Of a stretch of DNA of 64,000 nucleotides, positions 48,449 to 62,387 are shown in pieces (position 1 is the first letter of the stretch; each line of letters opens with the position of its first letter). The position numbers and the translations under genes were made by a program. Location: assembly GCA_026027325.1 (NCBI GenBank), contig JAMSLZ010000007.1, forward strand, positions 1,302,001-1,366,000, in the 5' to 3' direction. The DNA is from Actinomucor elegans (lineage: Eukaryota > Mucoromycota > Mucoromycetes > Mucorales > Mucoraceae). Below the pieces are notes generated by a model. The model did not search any database and was not told the DNA's origin. It was given only the letters and a program-made list of their open reading frames with translations.

Positions 48449-49545
48449 TTTGTTGCGAATGAATGAAAGAAATTGAAAATAATCCTAGACACGATCGCAG
48501 ACGTGACTGAATTATAAAGCGTATCTCTTATACCTTCTCACTTTAAGAGTTGGCATATAGATCTTCTTTGTTATACATTCAACATAGTCTTTTACATCAG
48601 CTAAAATACAAATAATGTACCACTGTATGCTTTCAGCAATGTTAAGCAAAGTCGGATGATAAACTATGGTTCTATAATGCCTTTAATACTATTAACAAAA
48701 TTGTGCAAATGCATATCCTACACCAAGTAAAAATCGTGATTTTTTATTGGATGTCGACAATTTATAAAATACAAAGCAGGAGAAAGCATCCATAGTGTCC
48801 CTAAGGCCACAGTTTGTCTGTTTCTCGATAGAAATAGTTCTTAAATAGGATACATAGAAAAAAAAAAGGTGTTTAGAAAGCTCTCATTATAATTGATGCA
48901 ATGTTGTAGTTATATGCGTGGATCACTGGATTTTGAAAGTTGTAGCAAAGCTTTAAAGTGTAAACAAGGCGACAGCCTTATGGATGGTTTGTCTTTCTCT
49001 ATTGCTGTTAATATAGACTTGGTTTTGTAATAAAAGGTTTTTGTCAGAGTTATCACGATTAATTATATTAAATTCAATAAAATCAACATATTCATGGTGA
49101 GTAACTGAAGCCAGATATCTCAAGCAGATGGGTTTTTGAAACAAGTGGATACATTTACATACAGCCACTATATATTAAGTATGTGTCTATATGATCACAC
49201 TCATGTTGCTACAAGTCATTAACAATGAGTAATCAAAGAGGTGAAATAAAAACGCACGATCAATACTTTGTGCCATAACTATTGGGCTTCGAGAAAACTG
49301 CGCTTTATTACACACACACACACATATATATATATATAACGGCATTCTTTACTCGGCCTTATTAAGCTATTCATCGACTCTTGTTTAATCTGAAATCTCA
49401 TGCTTTCTTCTAAACCTGCCATGGAAAGCGAGTGATATCATACTATCATTTAAGGAATATAGATGCCATGCAACTGTAAACGCATAATATTGATTGGGTT
49501 GCCAAAAATAAATCAAGAAGTTTCATCTTATTCTCAAGTGTTATT
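48449..49545. other. Intergenic, 1.1 kb
   Basis: Upstream region of NSE3 and downstream region of MED23, both on the minus strand. One CA/TA dinucleotide run (listed) and no supported ORF; the 71-codon frame at 48953-49168 has no motif. Confidence 0.55.
49311..49338. repeat. (CA)n(TA)n dinucleotide run
   Basis: About 14 bases of CA repeats run directly into about 14 bases of TA repeats. Simple sequence in noncoding DNA. Confidence 0.8.
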
Positions 49546-52500
49546 TTATTCAGGCTTCTTTTCAAATACAAGTCTTAGTAACCTTTGAGAAATAGGTGCA
49601 TTCATCGACCGTATAATGTCCCTGATCTGAGAGGCGAGCTCATTAGACTTGACAAACCTTGTGCGAATATGATACAAAAAGTCGTATACTTGTTCCAACG
49701 CTTGCGTGGTCCATCCATCCTTCATATCCATATATGTTGTGACCTGTTTCACCATATGCATCAGCTCGATCAAAAACTATGCTCAATGTGTCAATAACAA
49801 ATCATTATTTCATAGACATGAACACTTACACCAGCATCACTGCTATCCAGCTTTTCAATACGATGCAAAGCGGGCCCGATCAAGAAACACAAGTAGAGTA
49901 ACTGCACATCCGTCTTCAAAAGGCCTGAATTGCGTAGTTTCTGTGTATATTCTAGGAACGGTGAAAAGATATCTAAGCTAGAGTAATGTACAATACTATG
50001 AAACAAACACAAGAAACTGTTGGGTGCGTTGGTGCCGTAATTGTGCAAATTGAACGTATAATCGTTAAATATGTATGGGAAAATCATGGCTTTACGAAGA
50101 CGTACGCTCATGGTGTCCTTGAGTACAGCAGTAGTGGTTAAGTCTGGTAAACTTTGCATCATAGTAAATCTGCCGTTCACACTTCGGGGTATACCACATC
50201 GTATCTATGCATCACTTGTTAGTATAGTTCTACACCCGTTATCAATGAGTTCAAGTATTTTTTTTCTTCTTACCAAGCGACAGGGTTCAGAGACTTCAAG
50301 CAAATACGGATCAGTAGCTATCAAATCATTCAGTTCTTTAAGGATAGGATGAACGAATTCTGCTTGCGGTAGTAAAGGAATTAATAAACCGATGGCATGT
50401 ATGGTTAGAGCAGATGCACCAACATGATGTGATTCTCGTAATAGCGCAAGATCAAGTATTTGTTTGATAATGGTAGAAGGCGGTACGGGTGTTAGCATGA
50501 TTTCTAGAGTGGCCATAGAGATACCTTCCACAGCTGGACTTCCTATTTCGCGGAAATGGCGCTCAGGTAGACTTGGATTAGTTCGAGGCGCACAGCGTTG
50601 TGGGTTTATATCTATACAAATGGTAAGATGATTTGGGTTGGATTATGATATGATTTAACTTACTGCCTGCTAGTTTATAAATGACGCGTTCAAAGTATTC
50701 TGTATTAAATGCACTGCCATCATCATCATCATTTAGAGCATATTGTTTTGCTTCAGGTACAATGGTATATTGATCAAAATCTAAACAAAAAAGGTGTAAG
50801 CTACAATTTTTTTTTTTTTTTTTTTTTTTTTACCTAATAATCTCAAGATACGCTTGCGAATGCGTGGGTCTCTCAAAGTTTTTGATGAATGGTAATACAG
50901 CAAAATATTGGTTACAAACGATAATGGGCATTGATGCTGATAGAACAAATGACCATAGGTATCCAACATATTTGCTAATAGGTCTGTTTGAGCATATTCA
51001 ATCATACGCATCACCAAATGCTCCATGGTTGAAAGGAAATCACTCACTACATTAGCAAAATAGATAGGAAGATAAGTTGGCTGCTGAGGCAATTCCTTAA
51101 TGGGTTCAAATTGACGCATAGCAAAGCTTTCAAAATTGTGATATTCAGGGAACTCATGCAAATACTGCATTAGCTTTTCTTGAAAGTTCTCTTCAGTCCA
51201 ATGACGATAACTGAAGCCCAATGAATCCCATTTGCGTACACGCGCTTGGAACTCAGGTGATTCAAGCAACAAATAGCGAGTATATTGTATGGCTTTGTTG
51301 GTACGATCAGTAGTTCCGCTACCTTTCATTAAAGCAAACAAGACGTGGTTAAAGTTAATCCATTGATTTTTCCATATAAATGTATCCAACAGCTTGTATA
51401 ACTAAAAGAAAGAAAAAAGTTAAGATGATGTAATACTATACTTATCAAACTTACAAATTCTGCACTGTTGGGTGGGTATTCTACACTCAATATGAAATCA
51501 ATCAAGTCAATGGTATTCGTAGCCATACGTGAAGGTGGAATCAACAGCAGCAACTTGCGTACTGCGGACATATTGAAACACTCGGTAGTATTTCTGGTAA
51601 TAGCAATTACCCACATAGTACAGAGCAAACTGGACTGGTTTTCCAAGCTACTAAAGAATTGCAGCATCATACGCTCGACCTCTGGAGATCCTTGCAGAAT
51701 ATAGGTTGTGAATGCATTATTGTTTGATATCAAATGTTGTACTTTTTGTGGTGTCACAACAGTACGTACTGTAGCTTGATTATTGGCTGATTCGTAAAAG
51801 GATCTTACTGCATCAGGGAAGTACCGCATAGCTTCAGGCGACCATTCTAGACGGTGCTCGTATAAACTAGAAAGCACACGATAGATTTGATCGGTTTTAA
51901 TATCTGCTTGACCTCGAGTGTTGATCAATCGACTGATAGTATGTACTGTTAAGCGAGCTAATAACTCAGATTCTGCAAACCAGATAGGTTTTTCACGGTG
52001 TGGGTCATCTAATGATCGCAATAGCTTGATATCTGTTTGCATATGCTAACAGGAAACTATGAATAACAGTCTATGAAAAAAAAAAGCTAAACTTACAATG
52101 ATATTAATCGTAAATGATTCCAAGGATTGATAGCATTGTCTGCTTTCCAAGTAAGAAATGGAGTATCGGATATAATGTAGCAATCCAGAAGATAAAGGCG
52201 AGTATTTCAAGAAGCGAATAAAGCGGTAATTCATCAGTTGCAGTATAGTTTGTAACCAGCGCATGGTTTGGTCTGGCAGCTGTTGAATGGTGACTCCGTT
52301 ATGAGATTCACCAGTGTGCTTCATCTTGACCATCTTGTCACAGCGTCTTAGCTTATCAAAGATTTCCTTTACCATCAATTCTGCCCTATTGAAAAAATGA
52401 GTAATAATTATATATATATATATAGAATAATGAAACTTACGAGCACGGAGCACTGTAGAGTAACTTGTATACAACATCCACTACATTGGGTGGTACACAT

Positions 52501-55450
52501 GCAACTGGAGGTACGCCTGTTGATTGGTATCTTGGACCAGTCTCACTATCCAACATCATCTTGTAAATGACTTGCAATAATCGGTGCTTAGCATTGACAC
52601 AAAGTAGATCCAATAGCTTGTAGTTCAAGGTGCCACCCTTAATATAGGTCGTGGAAGGATGTCCCAGTGTGTCAATATCGGCTTTAGTTGGTACCAGATA
52701 TACATACAAGGTATATGGCACTACGTCTTGTCTCAATTGACTTTCCATGGCAATCTTGGTCATTTCTTGAATATCCAAATTACTAAACAATGTAGAGTTT
52801 GTTGGAACGTTGCTATGATAATAGCTGCTGAAATAAGCTTGGATCTGATAACAAAGTCCAGCGTGCTGCAACGAAGCGGCAATTAATGGATGACGCTGCT
52901 TGATATTTGTCACATCTTTTATATTGGCCTTTTGGTGGTTAACAGCGCATTGCAAAGACAGATCACGTAATGTAAAGGCGTCTTTAGATTCAGTTTGTTC
53001 TTCATTGTATAGTCGAACCAATTTGTCAAATAGTTTTTCGTCTTGTTCAAAGTCCTTTTGAATTACATCTTTGGACACCTTTTCGATATCTATCAAGATA
53101 TTAGTATAGGGTAGATGAAGCATAAAATCACTTACAAAAGAGTTGTAAAAGAAGCCATACTAGACCATTGTCTTTGGTAATATGGTCTTTTGCACTAGGC
53201 AAGTAAGGTTCACCGTTGGGTTTATATACCAGATCATAAAAGTCTTGAAGAATATCTTCATAAGAAAAGAAGCTAACCAAACACAGTTAGCATATATATG
53301 TGTGTGTTATGCTATTGATTCACTTACTCGGCGGATACAAAACTATAGAGTTGATCTGCAGTTTCGGTCATTAGCTCCCATAGATCGATATTTTCGGGTA
53401 TCATCATTTTAATATCTTCTCCACGCACAGTTGTATTTGATGGATTAAATGCCTCAGCATGATCTTTCCCGACTATTAAATATATAATGTGTTCAATTTA
53501 CTTTCATTAACATTTCATTTGTTGGCTTACCTGCAGTATCTTGCTCATCTCGCTTGCCAGTCCTACTAAAGTGTCGAATACAACGAATGACATCTCTTAC
53601 TTTTGCCACCATTGCTTTACGAATTAAAGTAGTATCCAGTCCTGTTTGTGTCAAAGACAACGCCAATTGTCTGAATTCATCCATGGAAGCGCGCTGAAAT
53701 AACATGTCACGGAAGTGTGTTTGGATATTGGTAGAGCTACCTTCCTTCACATATTCAATCTAATAGAAATAATGATCAACATTATAGTCATGGTTCTCTT
53801 CAAAGATATCACATACGAGATCGCCTTCAAACATATGATAACTTGTTCTCGTAGTCAAATCATTGTATTCGTGTCTTCTACTCATTTGAGAGATGAGCGG
53901 CCAAGAAGCATCGGGAGGCATCATCAAGAATGCCAAATGCCGTCTTCTTTTACCTAACTCATTAATAAATTTTTCCATAGCCCAATGTACACTCTGAGCA
54001 AATGTACCGTGTTGAAAATGACCATAGACATCTGGTAACTATATAACAGGTTGTTACTAATAAAAATAAAAACAAAAATAAAAAAAACCTATAGACTTAC
54101 TGCAACAATGATATCGTAATGAGATACAGCACCTGCTCCATCACCGTTTGAGCCCAACAAGAGAAGATTGATCAACTCTTTGCCTTTATTTAAACAATTC
54201 ACTTGGGTAGTACTCAAGTCTGCTGGTAATGTGTTGATTTCTCTCAAGACATGTTTGATGATATGGATAGCCATCAATGTCGGTATACGGTCAAGTAAGC
54301 GATGATCTTGTATAATTGACGTTGTTAGATACTGAAGCGTCATTAGCCATATGTTATGATTGGCAATAGAAGGTTGTGTTGTTGTTGTTGTGTTAGTCAC
54401 TGCGTTTAGAAAATGACCATACAACTCGGGAAACTAGAAAAAAAAACATAAGTATTTCTTTATATATATATATAATATAATACTATAGACTTACAGAATG
54501 AATAACATCATAGTAGGATATGGTACCGATGCTATTGAACTTTTGTGTATCTTCAATAGTATGATCTCGTATCAAAAACAGATCCATTAGTTCTTTACCT
54601 ACAGAAAAGCACTTTTCCTGTATGGGTGTCATGTTGGTGGACGGTAATCGTGTAAGCTCTAATAAAACGTGCTTGATCACACTAAGGATAACAGGCGTTG
54701 TTACACCTGCTTGATATATGTGCTGCTGTGGTGCGCTTCGTAAGCAGGACAATAGAAATTGGATTGAAATGATCCAGATTGCAGGTTGCTGTGTTGAAAG
54801 TGTCAAGGTCATATCTTCAACCAGTGTGCCTAATGGAAAAGTGATCTTTTGGGTTCCAGTCGAAGGTATGATGGGTATCGCTTTTAGAAAATGGTGTAGA
54901 AAGGTGATGAGTCTGGATGATTTCTCCAATGTCAGTGGTGGTTCTCGATATTTGATTAGAAGCACCTTCAAATGCTCGGTCTTTTATAAAAACGCGTTAG
55001 AAATTTAGTGATATAACAACTAGATATTGGAGGGAGTTATCTTACCACATTACCACCGCTGACTTGACAAGTGCGAACAAAATCGTTTGTGAGGGCATCA
55101 TAGTCTATGCGATGTGTAGAATTCAAGTGATTGATCACGTCGTTATCATAATAGTTGGTATCCAAACAAGTCGATGGGTGAAGTAGATGAAGTCGACGTC
55201 TTTTCGAGGGATTTCTATTAAATAGTCTGTTGTGCTAGGATATGAGTGAGAGTAACTTACAGGACCGAGAAAATGAACAAGTTACCCGTAAATTGAACTT
55301 TGATTGTCTTTCTCAAGGTTTTGCCATTCCTAAATTAGAGAAATTTAGCTTCTAAATCACGCTTCTATTGCTTGTAGGTGTTACCAAACCAGGTTGGGTG
55401 TCTTGTATATCAACGAATAACCGAGAAACAATCGTTCGAACTGATTCCAT
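49546..55450 (-). CDS. MED23: Mediator complex subunit 23 (MED23)
   Basis: Tail-associated subunit of Mediator linking activators to RNA polymerase II. Seventeen exons: 55450-55385, 55329-55286, 55214-55046, 54980-54495, 54433-54101, 54038-53817, 53759-53531, 53472-53328, 53272-53136, 53089-52441, 52385-52097, 52045-51455, 51401-50834, 50780-50664, 50611-50274, 50204-49830 and 49776-49546; 1662 aa with consistent phases. The C-terminal half matches animal MED23: RKWDSLGFSYRHWTEENFQ, YLPIYFANVVSDFLSTME with LRDPRIRKRILRLL, APRTNPSLPERHF, 'IGLLIPLLP', and the end VYDFLYHIRTRFV (animal ICDFLYHMKYMF). It is helical throughout with no enzyme motif. The N-terminal third is less conserved, longer than in animals (human about 1370 aa) and holds an internal duplication. 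Exon 1-3 joints are the least certain. Confidence 0.88.
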
Positions 55451-57352
55451 TGTGCTCGTTCTCTCTTTGGTAATATCACAAAAAGGTTATTTAAACGAAG
55501 TTTCAGCCAGGTCAGTCGAAACAGGCGGACGCGTTCGGAGATAGTTTATAAATCAGCATTGTCCTGATTCAGTGTCCTCCGAAGATCCCACTCGGCAAAC
55601 CATGCTATAAACGACCATACAGCAAACGATTTTTTAAACTGGATGTAAACATACCAATTAATAACCTACTTTTACTTTATGATATACCATGTATCCTCCT
55701 TCTCTCCTAGCGAGGACTATATATCAACATTTTCGTAAAAACAGCTGTATCATCAGTAAACCATTATACCTTGATCATTTAAATTGGGATTTAAATATAC
55801 GCTCCTTTTTTATTCGCTGTTTGATATTGAGATAAAAATTTCTTTAAGGCTGGTCTTTAAATCCATAATTGATCATTTGCTATCTTTTCCTAGTAATAGC
55901 ATACCAACATCTATAAAGTACTTTGACATCATCTGTATTGGATTTTATTGTGAATATAAAGAAATGAAGGTTATATTACATTGTGTATTAAGAATATATA
56001 TTGATATTTGAGCATCGGGCAATTTTTTTGGTGCTTTTTTGAGTAATGATGCCTGGAGAAATTTTTACTTGTTAAAGTACAAAAAAAAAAAAAAAAAAAA
56101 AAAACTATTAAGAAATACCTTTAATTGTAAAGAACCTACTTAGACACTACACTTCTACAATGCAGTTTATATTCACAAAGAAAAAAAACATAAGGAAAAT
56201 CAATTGGAAGTTAAATTACATATTGTACTAAGAATACATTCGGCCTTTTTCTTGAAATTCAGAAAAGTCTAAATCAGTATGATATTCATTGACAAAGCGT
56301 GTGCAGATTTTTATAGTGTATTGAATAATATAGAGGTCCTATCATGGCTCATGTTGGGAATACGCTTCTACTTGAGCTGACATGCGCATACTACAATAAT
56401 GCATATAGTAGTTTAACAGGCATACTAAAGTTTTAAGACATAGTTTACAAACCAACATGCCACCACTTGATTTATAAATAAAAATAAAGTACGTCTTTAC
56501 AAAGAAGAAGTGTTCGTTACTATGCATTTAAACCAAATATATCTTGAAGACAATTGAAGGTGAATAATTTGAAAAGTCTAATCTTTTAGTCTATGTAACT
56601 TTCGGTATATTATACCGTGCAAGCGTGAATCTTATTGTAAATATGGTGAATTTATCAAAGTTGTGTACAACGACTATCAATTCTTCCCCGAGCATTCGGA
56701 TGATAACGTGTCATGTTTATTCAGAATGAAGTCCAAAATTGAAATAGATGTATAATCGAAATTGAAAAATGATATAGTATAAAACTAAGCAAAAAAAAAA
56801 AAAAAAAATGGATATTTGGGTAAGCATAAGCTTCAGTTAATGCTGCGATGGATCATGAAAAACGCGTTCTGAGAATGAAAATTGCTTCTAGACCCTTTTA
56901 ATGATGGCTAAATGCTAAAAATTCTAATGGATAATAGTTAGAGCTTATATAGTTTATTTTACGTAATAGATTCAGCATCAATCGTTTCGTATACTTTAAT
57001 AGGTGGGAATTGCTATTGAATAACTATAAAAAAAGTGTCCTCAAAGCTAAACACATCAAACTAACTGTTGGCCTTGTCAGGCAGACATGCGATAATGAAT
57101 GCTATGCAGTCACTAGACGAATTATGGTGCAATATTATCAATAAGGTTTCTTGATAATAGTGTTGTATTACTCTGATGTGACGCATTCAAAGAGATAACC
57201 TAGAGAACAGTATGCAATGGCAAGCAGGTTAACCATCACTATCATTAGTAAAAGAAGTCACAAGAGAAACCTTGAAAAAAAAAAGTTTTTCATATAAAAA
57301 CTAAAATCCAATGCTTCGAAGGGCTCTCGTTTCTTTGAATAACAGTATCAAA
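55451..57352. other. Intergenic, 1.9 kb
   Basis: Divergent spacer between the MED23 start (-) and spermidine synthase (+), so it should hold two promoters. A 75-codon ORF at 55784-56011 has no motif. A 22-nt A run near 56082 and an 18-nt A run near 56791 are present. 'TTCAGAATGAAGTCCAAAATTGA' near 56.72 kb (abridged from a longer match) resembles box 2 of the dispersed repeat. Confidence 0.5.
57293..57299 (+). promoter_or_regulatory. TATA box of spermidine synthase
   Basis: TATAAAA, 60 bp before the ATG at 57353 and preceded by an A/T tract. Position and context suit a strongly expressed gene. Confidence 0.4.
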
Positions 57353-58426
<1,074 letters not shown>

Positions 58427-58699
58427 ATTCATTGTTAATAAATATTTGTAAAAAAAAAAAAACATAATAGATGAGAGAAAGTTTGTTTTGCATCCGCTGT
58501 TTCTGTATATGATGTACTTGAAAGGCTTGCATATAAATATCACTTACAATGGAAAACTAGATTTGTTCGGTAGTGTAGCTGATATCATTTAGTTAATGGA
58601 GGTTATAAATCCAAAAAAAAAAGGTATCCAAATCAACAAAAGATGCAGGGATTTTACCGAATCTTTACAACTTGTTCTGAATAGAAACTATTAACCGGA

Positions 58700-58881
58700 C
58701 GTGACATTTGACCGAGATCTGCCAGTAGATCTAGAGATTATGCTGCGGAGTACATGTAATTTATTGCTAATCATTAGGCGAGTGCAATTTACTCTGTGCT
58801 TTAGCTAATGAAAACACTAGTAGATGCAGTAGCTTCTTCTATACATAAAGCATCAAGCGGATGAAATGTTAAATCGAGATT
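58700..58881 (-). repeat. Inverted copies of the dispersed two-box repeat
   Basis: On the plus strand 'TAGATGCAGTAGCTTCTTCT' (58820-58839) is the reverse complement of box 2, and 'GTTAAATCGAGATT' near 58868 is reversed box 1. A further reversed box 1, 'GTGACATTTGACCGAGATCT', lies at about 58700-58719. The boxes keep their relative order, so this is the whole element inverted. Confidence 0.45.
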
Positions 58882-60506
58882 AGCAGAGATTCAGAAATAA
58901 TTGTGATTTGTAATTATGAACTAGATATATATTAATTTTGGCAAATGTATATATCATTTGAATCTGCATTTAATTGATTCTTTTGATGCATTCTGAAAAT
59001 GAACAACTAAAAAGATGCGGTATTAGATCAAGATTGGCCAAAATCTTTCAAGTTTAGCGCTTTGATTTCTAATTGAAGCAATAATTATAATAAAACAATA
59101 TTTAATAGCACAAAAATGTGGATATGCACTGCTTTAAATTTCCCCACTTAATCATACTTTCTAACATGTTTTATGTGCAGCGACACTGTCATACAGTCGA
59201 AAACTGGTTATAAAGACAAAGAGAAACACAAACCATCATGTAACTCTGTCAGTATGTATGATCAATTTTTTATCTAATAAGAACGTAATAGATGTATAGT
59301 ATATATATAATTCGGTTGATTGGTATAGTTGATGTATAATCTCTTCTGAATCAAAGGTTTTTAACGTCCATGTATCTTCTCCTAGCTTAATCTCTACTCG
59401 ATTGGAAGTCCAATATTCTCATGTTTCTTATTCGGATTCTATAAAAGCCTTACTACTATACACTGTTCCGTTCTATATCTCTCTCACTACTTCTTCATTC
59501 GATATCAATTGCAAGCTCATTTACGGCTAACAATAATTATACATGTGTCTAGAGAAGCACGTTTGTTTTAAAACAGATAATGAAAATGTAATAGACCTAC
59601 GCGTAACACGCTGGCTCCTTAACGATACAGACTTGTTCTCAACATGCAACCCCACTTAGTATGATATTACCCAATCTTTCTACCAATGCACTACTTTCTC
59701 TTTTTATCTGATCTTTCATTTTGCGCTACTGTTGAAAGATTAGTTTATATGGGTTTTACAGGAATAAAAATCCAGTTTTCAGTTTTCAGCTTCGCGCTCT
59801 TCACCTAATTCGACAGATTCTATAGCATATCTGAACATGTATTCGCCTAAATATAACCTTGATGCTGGTGTGTATGATATTTATAGTCATCAAATTGAAT
59901 CTAGCTGAAATACGAAAATGGATGATTGCAAACAGATATTCGACTGTAATAGAAAGTTTCTTTTACATTGAATGGCGCCGTAGGTTCAGTGACCTCTTGT
60001 ACTTTTTAATCAAATGTTAAATAAAATTATCTTGAGCTTTTTTTTCCCCCAAGTTCGAAGGACATTTGATATTTAGAGGTCAATAAACAAGAAATTTCCT
60101 TCCTCCCTTCTCATGGACACAAGCGGGTGCGCCAGTCTAATTTGTCACACCAGTATACCAAATATCCAAAAGCAAGCTTTCTTATGGCTCTCTCAAAGGT
60201 AATGCATAATTTACAACCTTGTTTCTAGTAACTGCAAAAGTAGCCAATATATTTTATGGATCAAAAGAGCGTTTACAACTAACAGAGGAAACGTTAAAAT
60301 TGTATTGCCAGGAAAAAATGGCTTTTAAAAATCCCAATGAAGTGGTCGAGTAAAATAACAAAAAAAGATGAGTGAAATTCTAGTAGTCCCATATTCAAAG
60401 AAACAGTGTCTGTTTTAGGCAATAATAATAGAAATGAAGAACTTTAAACCAGAATGGCTTCGCAATTGAGACAGAGATCGACTGCAACTATTAATAAAAA
60501 GATCAC

Positions 60507-60546
60507 AATGAAATCAAACTTACATTTCAGTAAGTTTGATTTCATT
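60507..60546. repeat. Perfect 16-bp inverted repeat with 8-nt loop
   Basis: AATGAAATCAAACTTA at 60507-60522 pairs without mismatch with TAAGTTTGATTTCATT at 60531-60546; the loop is CATTTCAG. Both arms are A/T-rich but not simple repeats. Confidence 0.85.
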
Positions 60547-60721
60547 GGTTGGTGACAATTTACGTACCACTGTATTATCTTTTGAAGTCGTATAACCCTC
60601 TCTTAATCAATACAAAAAAAACCCCCCTCCCTAATCTCCATTTTTTGAAAAATAAGAGCTTGAAACGTTGTGACTTAGTGTATCAAGATTTATAAATATA
60701 CGTCAATATTAACAGAGGCAA

Positions 60722-60862
60722 ATGGTATTTAAACCTTCGATTCGTTATGATACTTTTAATGATAAGATTGTCTACCAATCAATAAAGGTTCAATATGCAC
60801 CAATAGATCCTGGAAAATATAATTATAAGCTTAACATCTCTCTAAACGAGGATCTACAATAA
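60722..60862 (+). CDS. Doubtful 46-codon ORF
   Basis: Opens with a true ATG and closes with TAA. The composition (PSIRYDTFNDKIVYQSIKVQ, KYNYKLNISLN) is protein-like but matches nothing I know, and no upstream or downstream exon joins to it. It may be a fragment of a lost gene. Confidence 0.12.
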   Translation: MVFKPSIRYDTFNDKIVYQSIKVQYAPIDPGKYNYKLNISLNEDLQ

Positions 60863-62387
60863 TGGTGCATTCAAAATTACAGAAGCTAAATGTTGATACA
60901 GATAGAAGAGAGGTTATGTAAGCGTTGACTAAAATGTCGGTCTATTATCCTATTTTGTACATTTCTAATGACAAAATCGCTGCAGATCCGCAAAGGGCCG
61001 TGATGTTTCATAGTTACCGAAAAAAATAAATAGAAACGAATACGATTTTTGGAGTGGCCAGGTTTTATAATGATATATGAAAACTGTGAAGCGCTAAAAG
61101 AAGGCGGTAGCTCAGACCAAAAGTCGGAGGCCAAATGGAGTATGTTTGTTGTCGCCTATTGACCCCACGAAATTGAGTCTACTGTAATAATGAAACCAAA
61201 TACATTAATGGTGTTCTGAAATAATATAAAGAACAAAACTACAATTTGTGTAATGAGCTGAGGTTCATAACGATGCACCGAAACAAATGTGCGCTGGGGG
61301 TGCAGATATAAATATTTAAGTATACTGCGTTTAAAGCGGGCATAGAAAGGGTCCCAGTCAACCCTGTTCAAACCATCACAGTGAAATAAGATAAATGAAT
61401 AATTCTAGAGTAAAGTATAAAGAAAAAAAAAGATGATCTGCAGAAGAAATCTACTTTGGTCATGGTAAAATAATAGAGCTGTGTGCTACAGAAGGTTACA
61501 ATCATATCATTTCGCTTTCTTGTTGAGCGACACATTAGCAATTTTGAAGAAGAACAACCGGATTGGCATTAGCATAAAGTGTTCTTTGCATGGAAGGACA
61601 ATCACACGTGAGGTCAGTACATCTATAGTAACCAATGATTCCATTGGAATGGCTAGCATGTTACAGCACCTGGGTTATGATAAAAAAAGAACTTGCTTAC
61701 ACGAAAAAGGTTATACATTTCGAGAGGTTCGTTCGTGGGGCTTATGAATGAACAGAAGACAATTATTTATGAATCAAAAATAAAATAAACCGCTGGTTTT
61801 TTACCGAGAAATATGATGATCTATGCATCAGAAAACTAATCGTTTTACCGAAAGAAGAAGACGATCTTGCCATGTTTCATGGCAAATGACGACGATCTAT
61901 GCCGAAGTGAAACTTTTTTTAGTGACAAAAAGAAATGATGGAAATGTTCTAATTGGAGGAGAAGGAATTCGGGGATAATATAATCGCCAGCTCTTTTCTC
62001 TTTTTTTTTTGACGATTCAACGAAAGAAAAATGCTCCCAATGAAAAAAAGAACGTTATCAGATGAGATGTTTAGACTAAAACTAGTGGTCTTGGCAATAT
62101 CGATGGGAAGATTTAAATAAAGCGGCCTATATTATAATAGGAAGGGATCGCCTTCATTTTGAACGCTTTAACTTGTACAACGACTTTTTGGATTGTAAAG
62201 AAGATTCCAACAGTAATTATAGATTTCATGAACTAAATAGGGCCAATTGAGTACTCAACGTATCAAACCTGTTTAGATTGCCAAGGGTTGGTCGTTTTGT
62301 TAAGAATTTTATGGAATCAAATATTATAAGTGCCAAAAAAAAAGATGTTTTATTTCTTTTAAAAATGAGGGATGTTATATGTATAAT

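Larger units (their letters stand above)
58427..62387. other. Gene-poor stretch, 4.0 kb
   Basis: No convincing gene. It contains inverted copies of the two-box repeat (58.7-58.9 kb), a perfect 16-bp inverted repeat at 60.5 kb and several short open frames between 60.7 and 61.75 kb: 60722-60862 (+, ATG start, 46 aa), 61156-61371 (-) and 61481-61747 (+, no ATG start). The last two have protein-like composition but no nameable domain and no linking splice pattern. This may be a decayed gene or mobile element. Confidence 0.45.
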
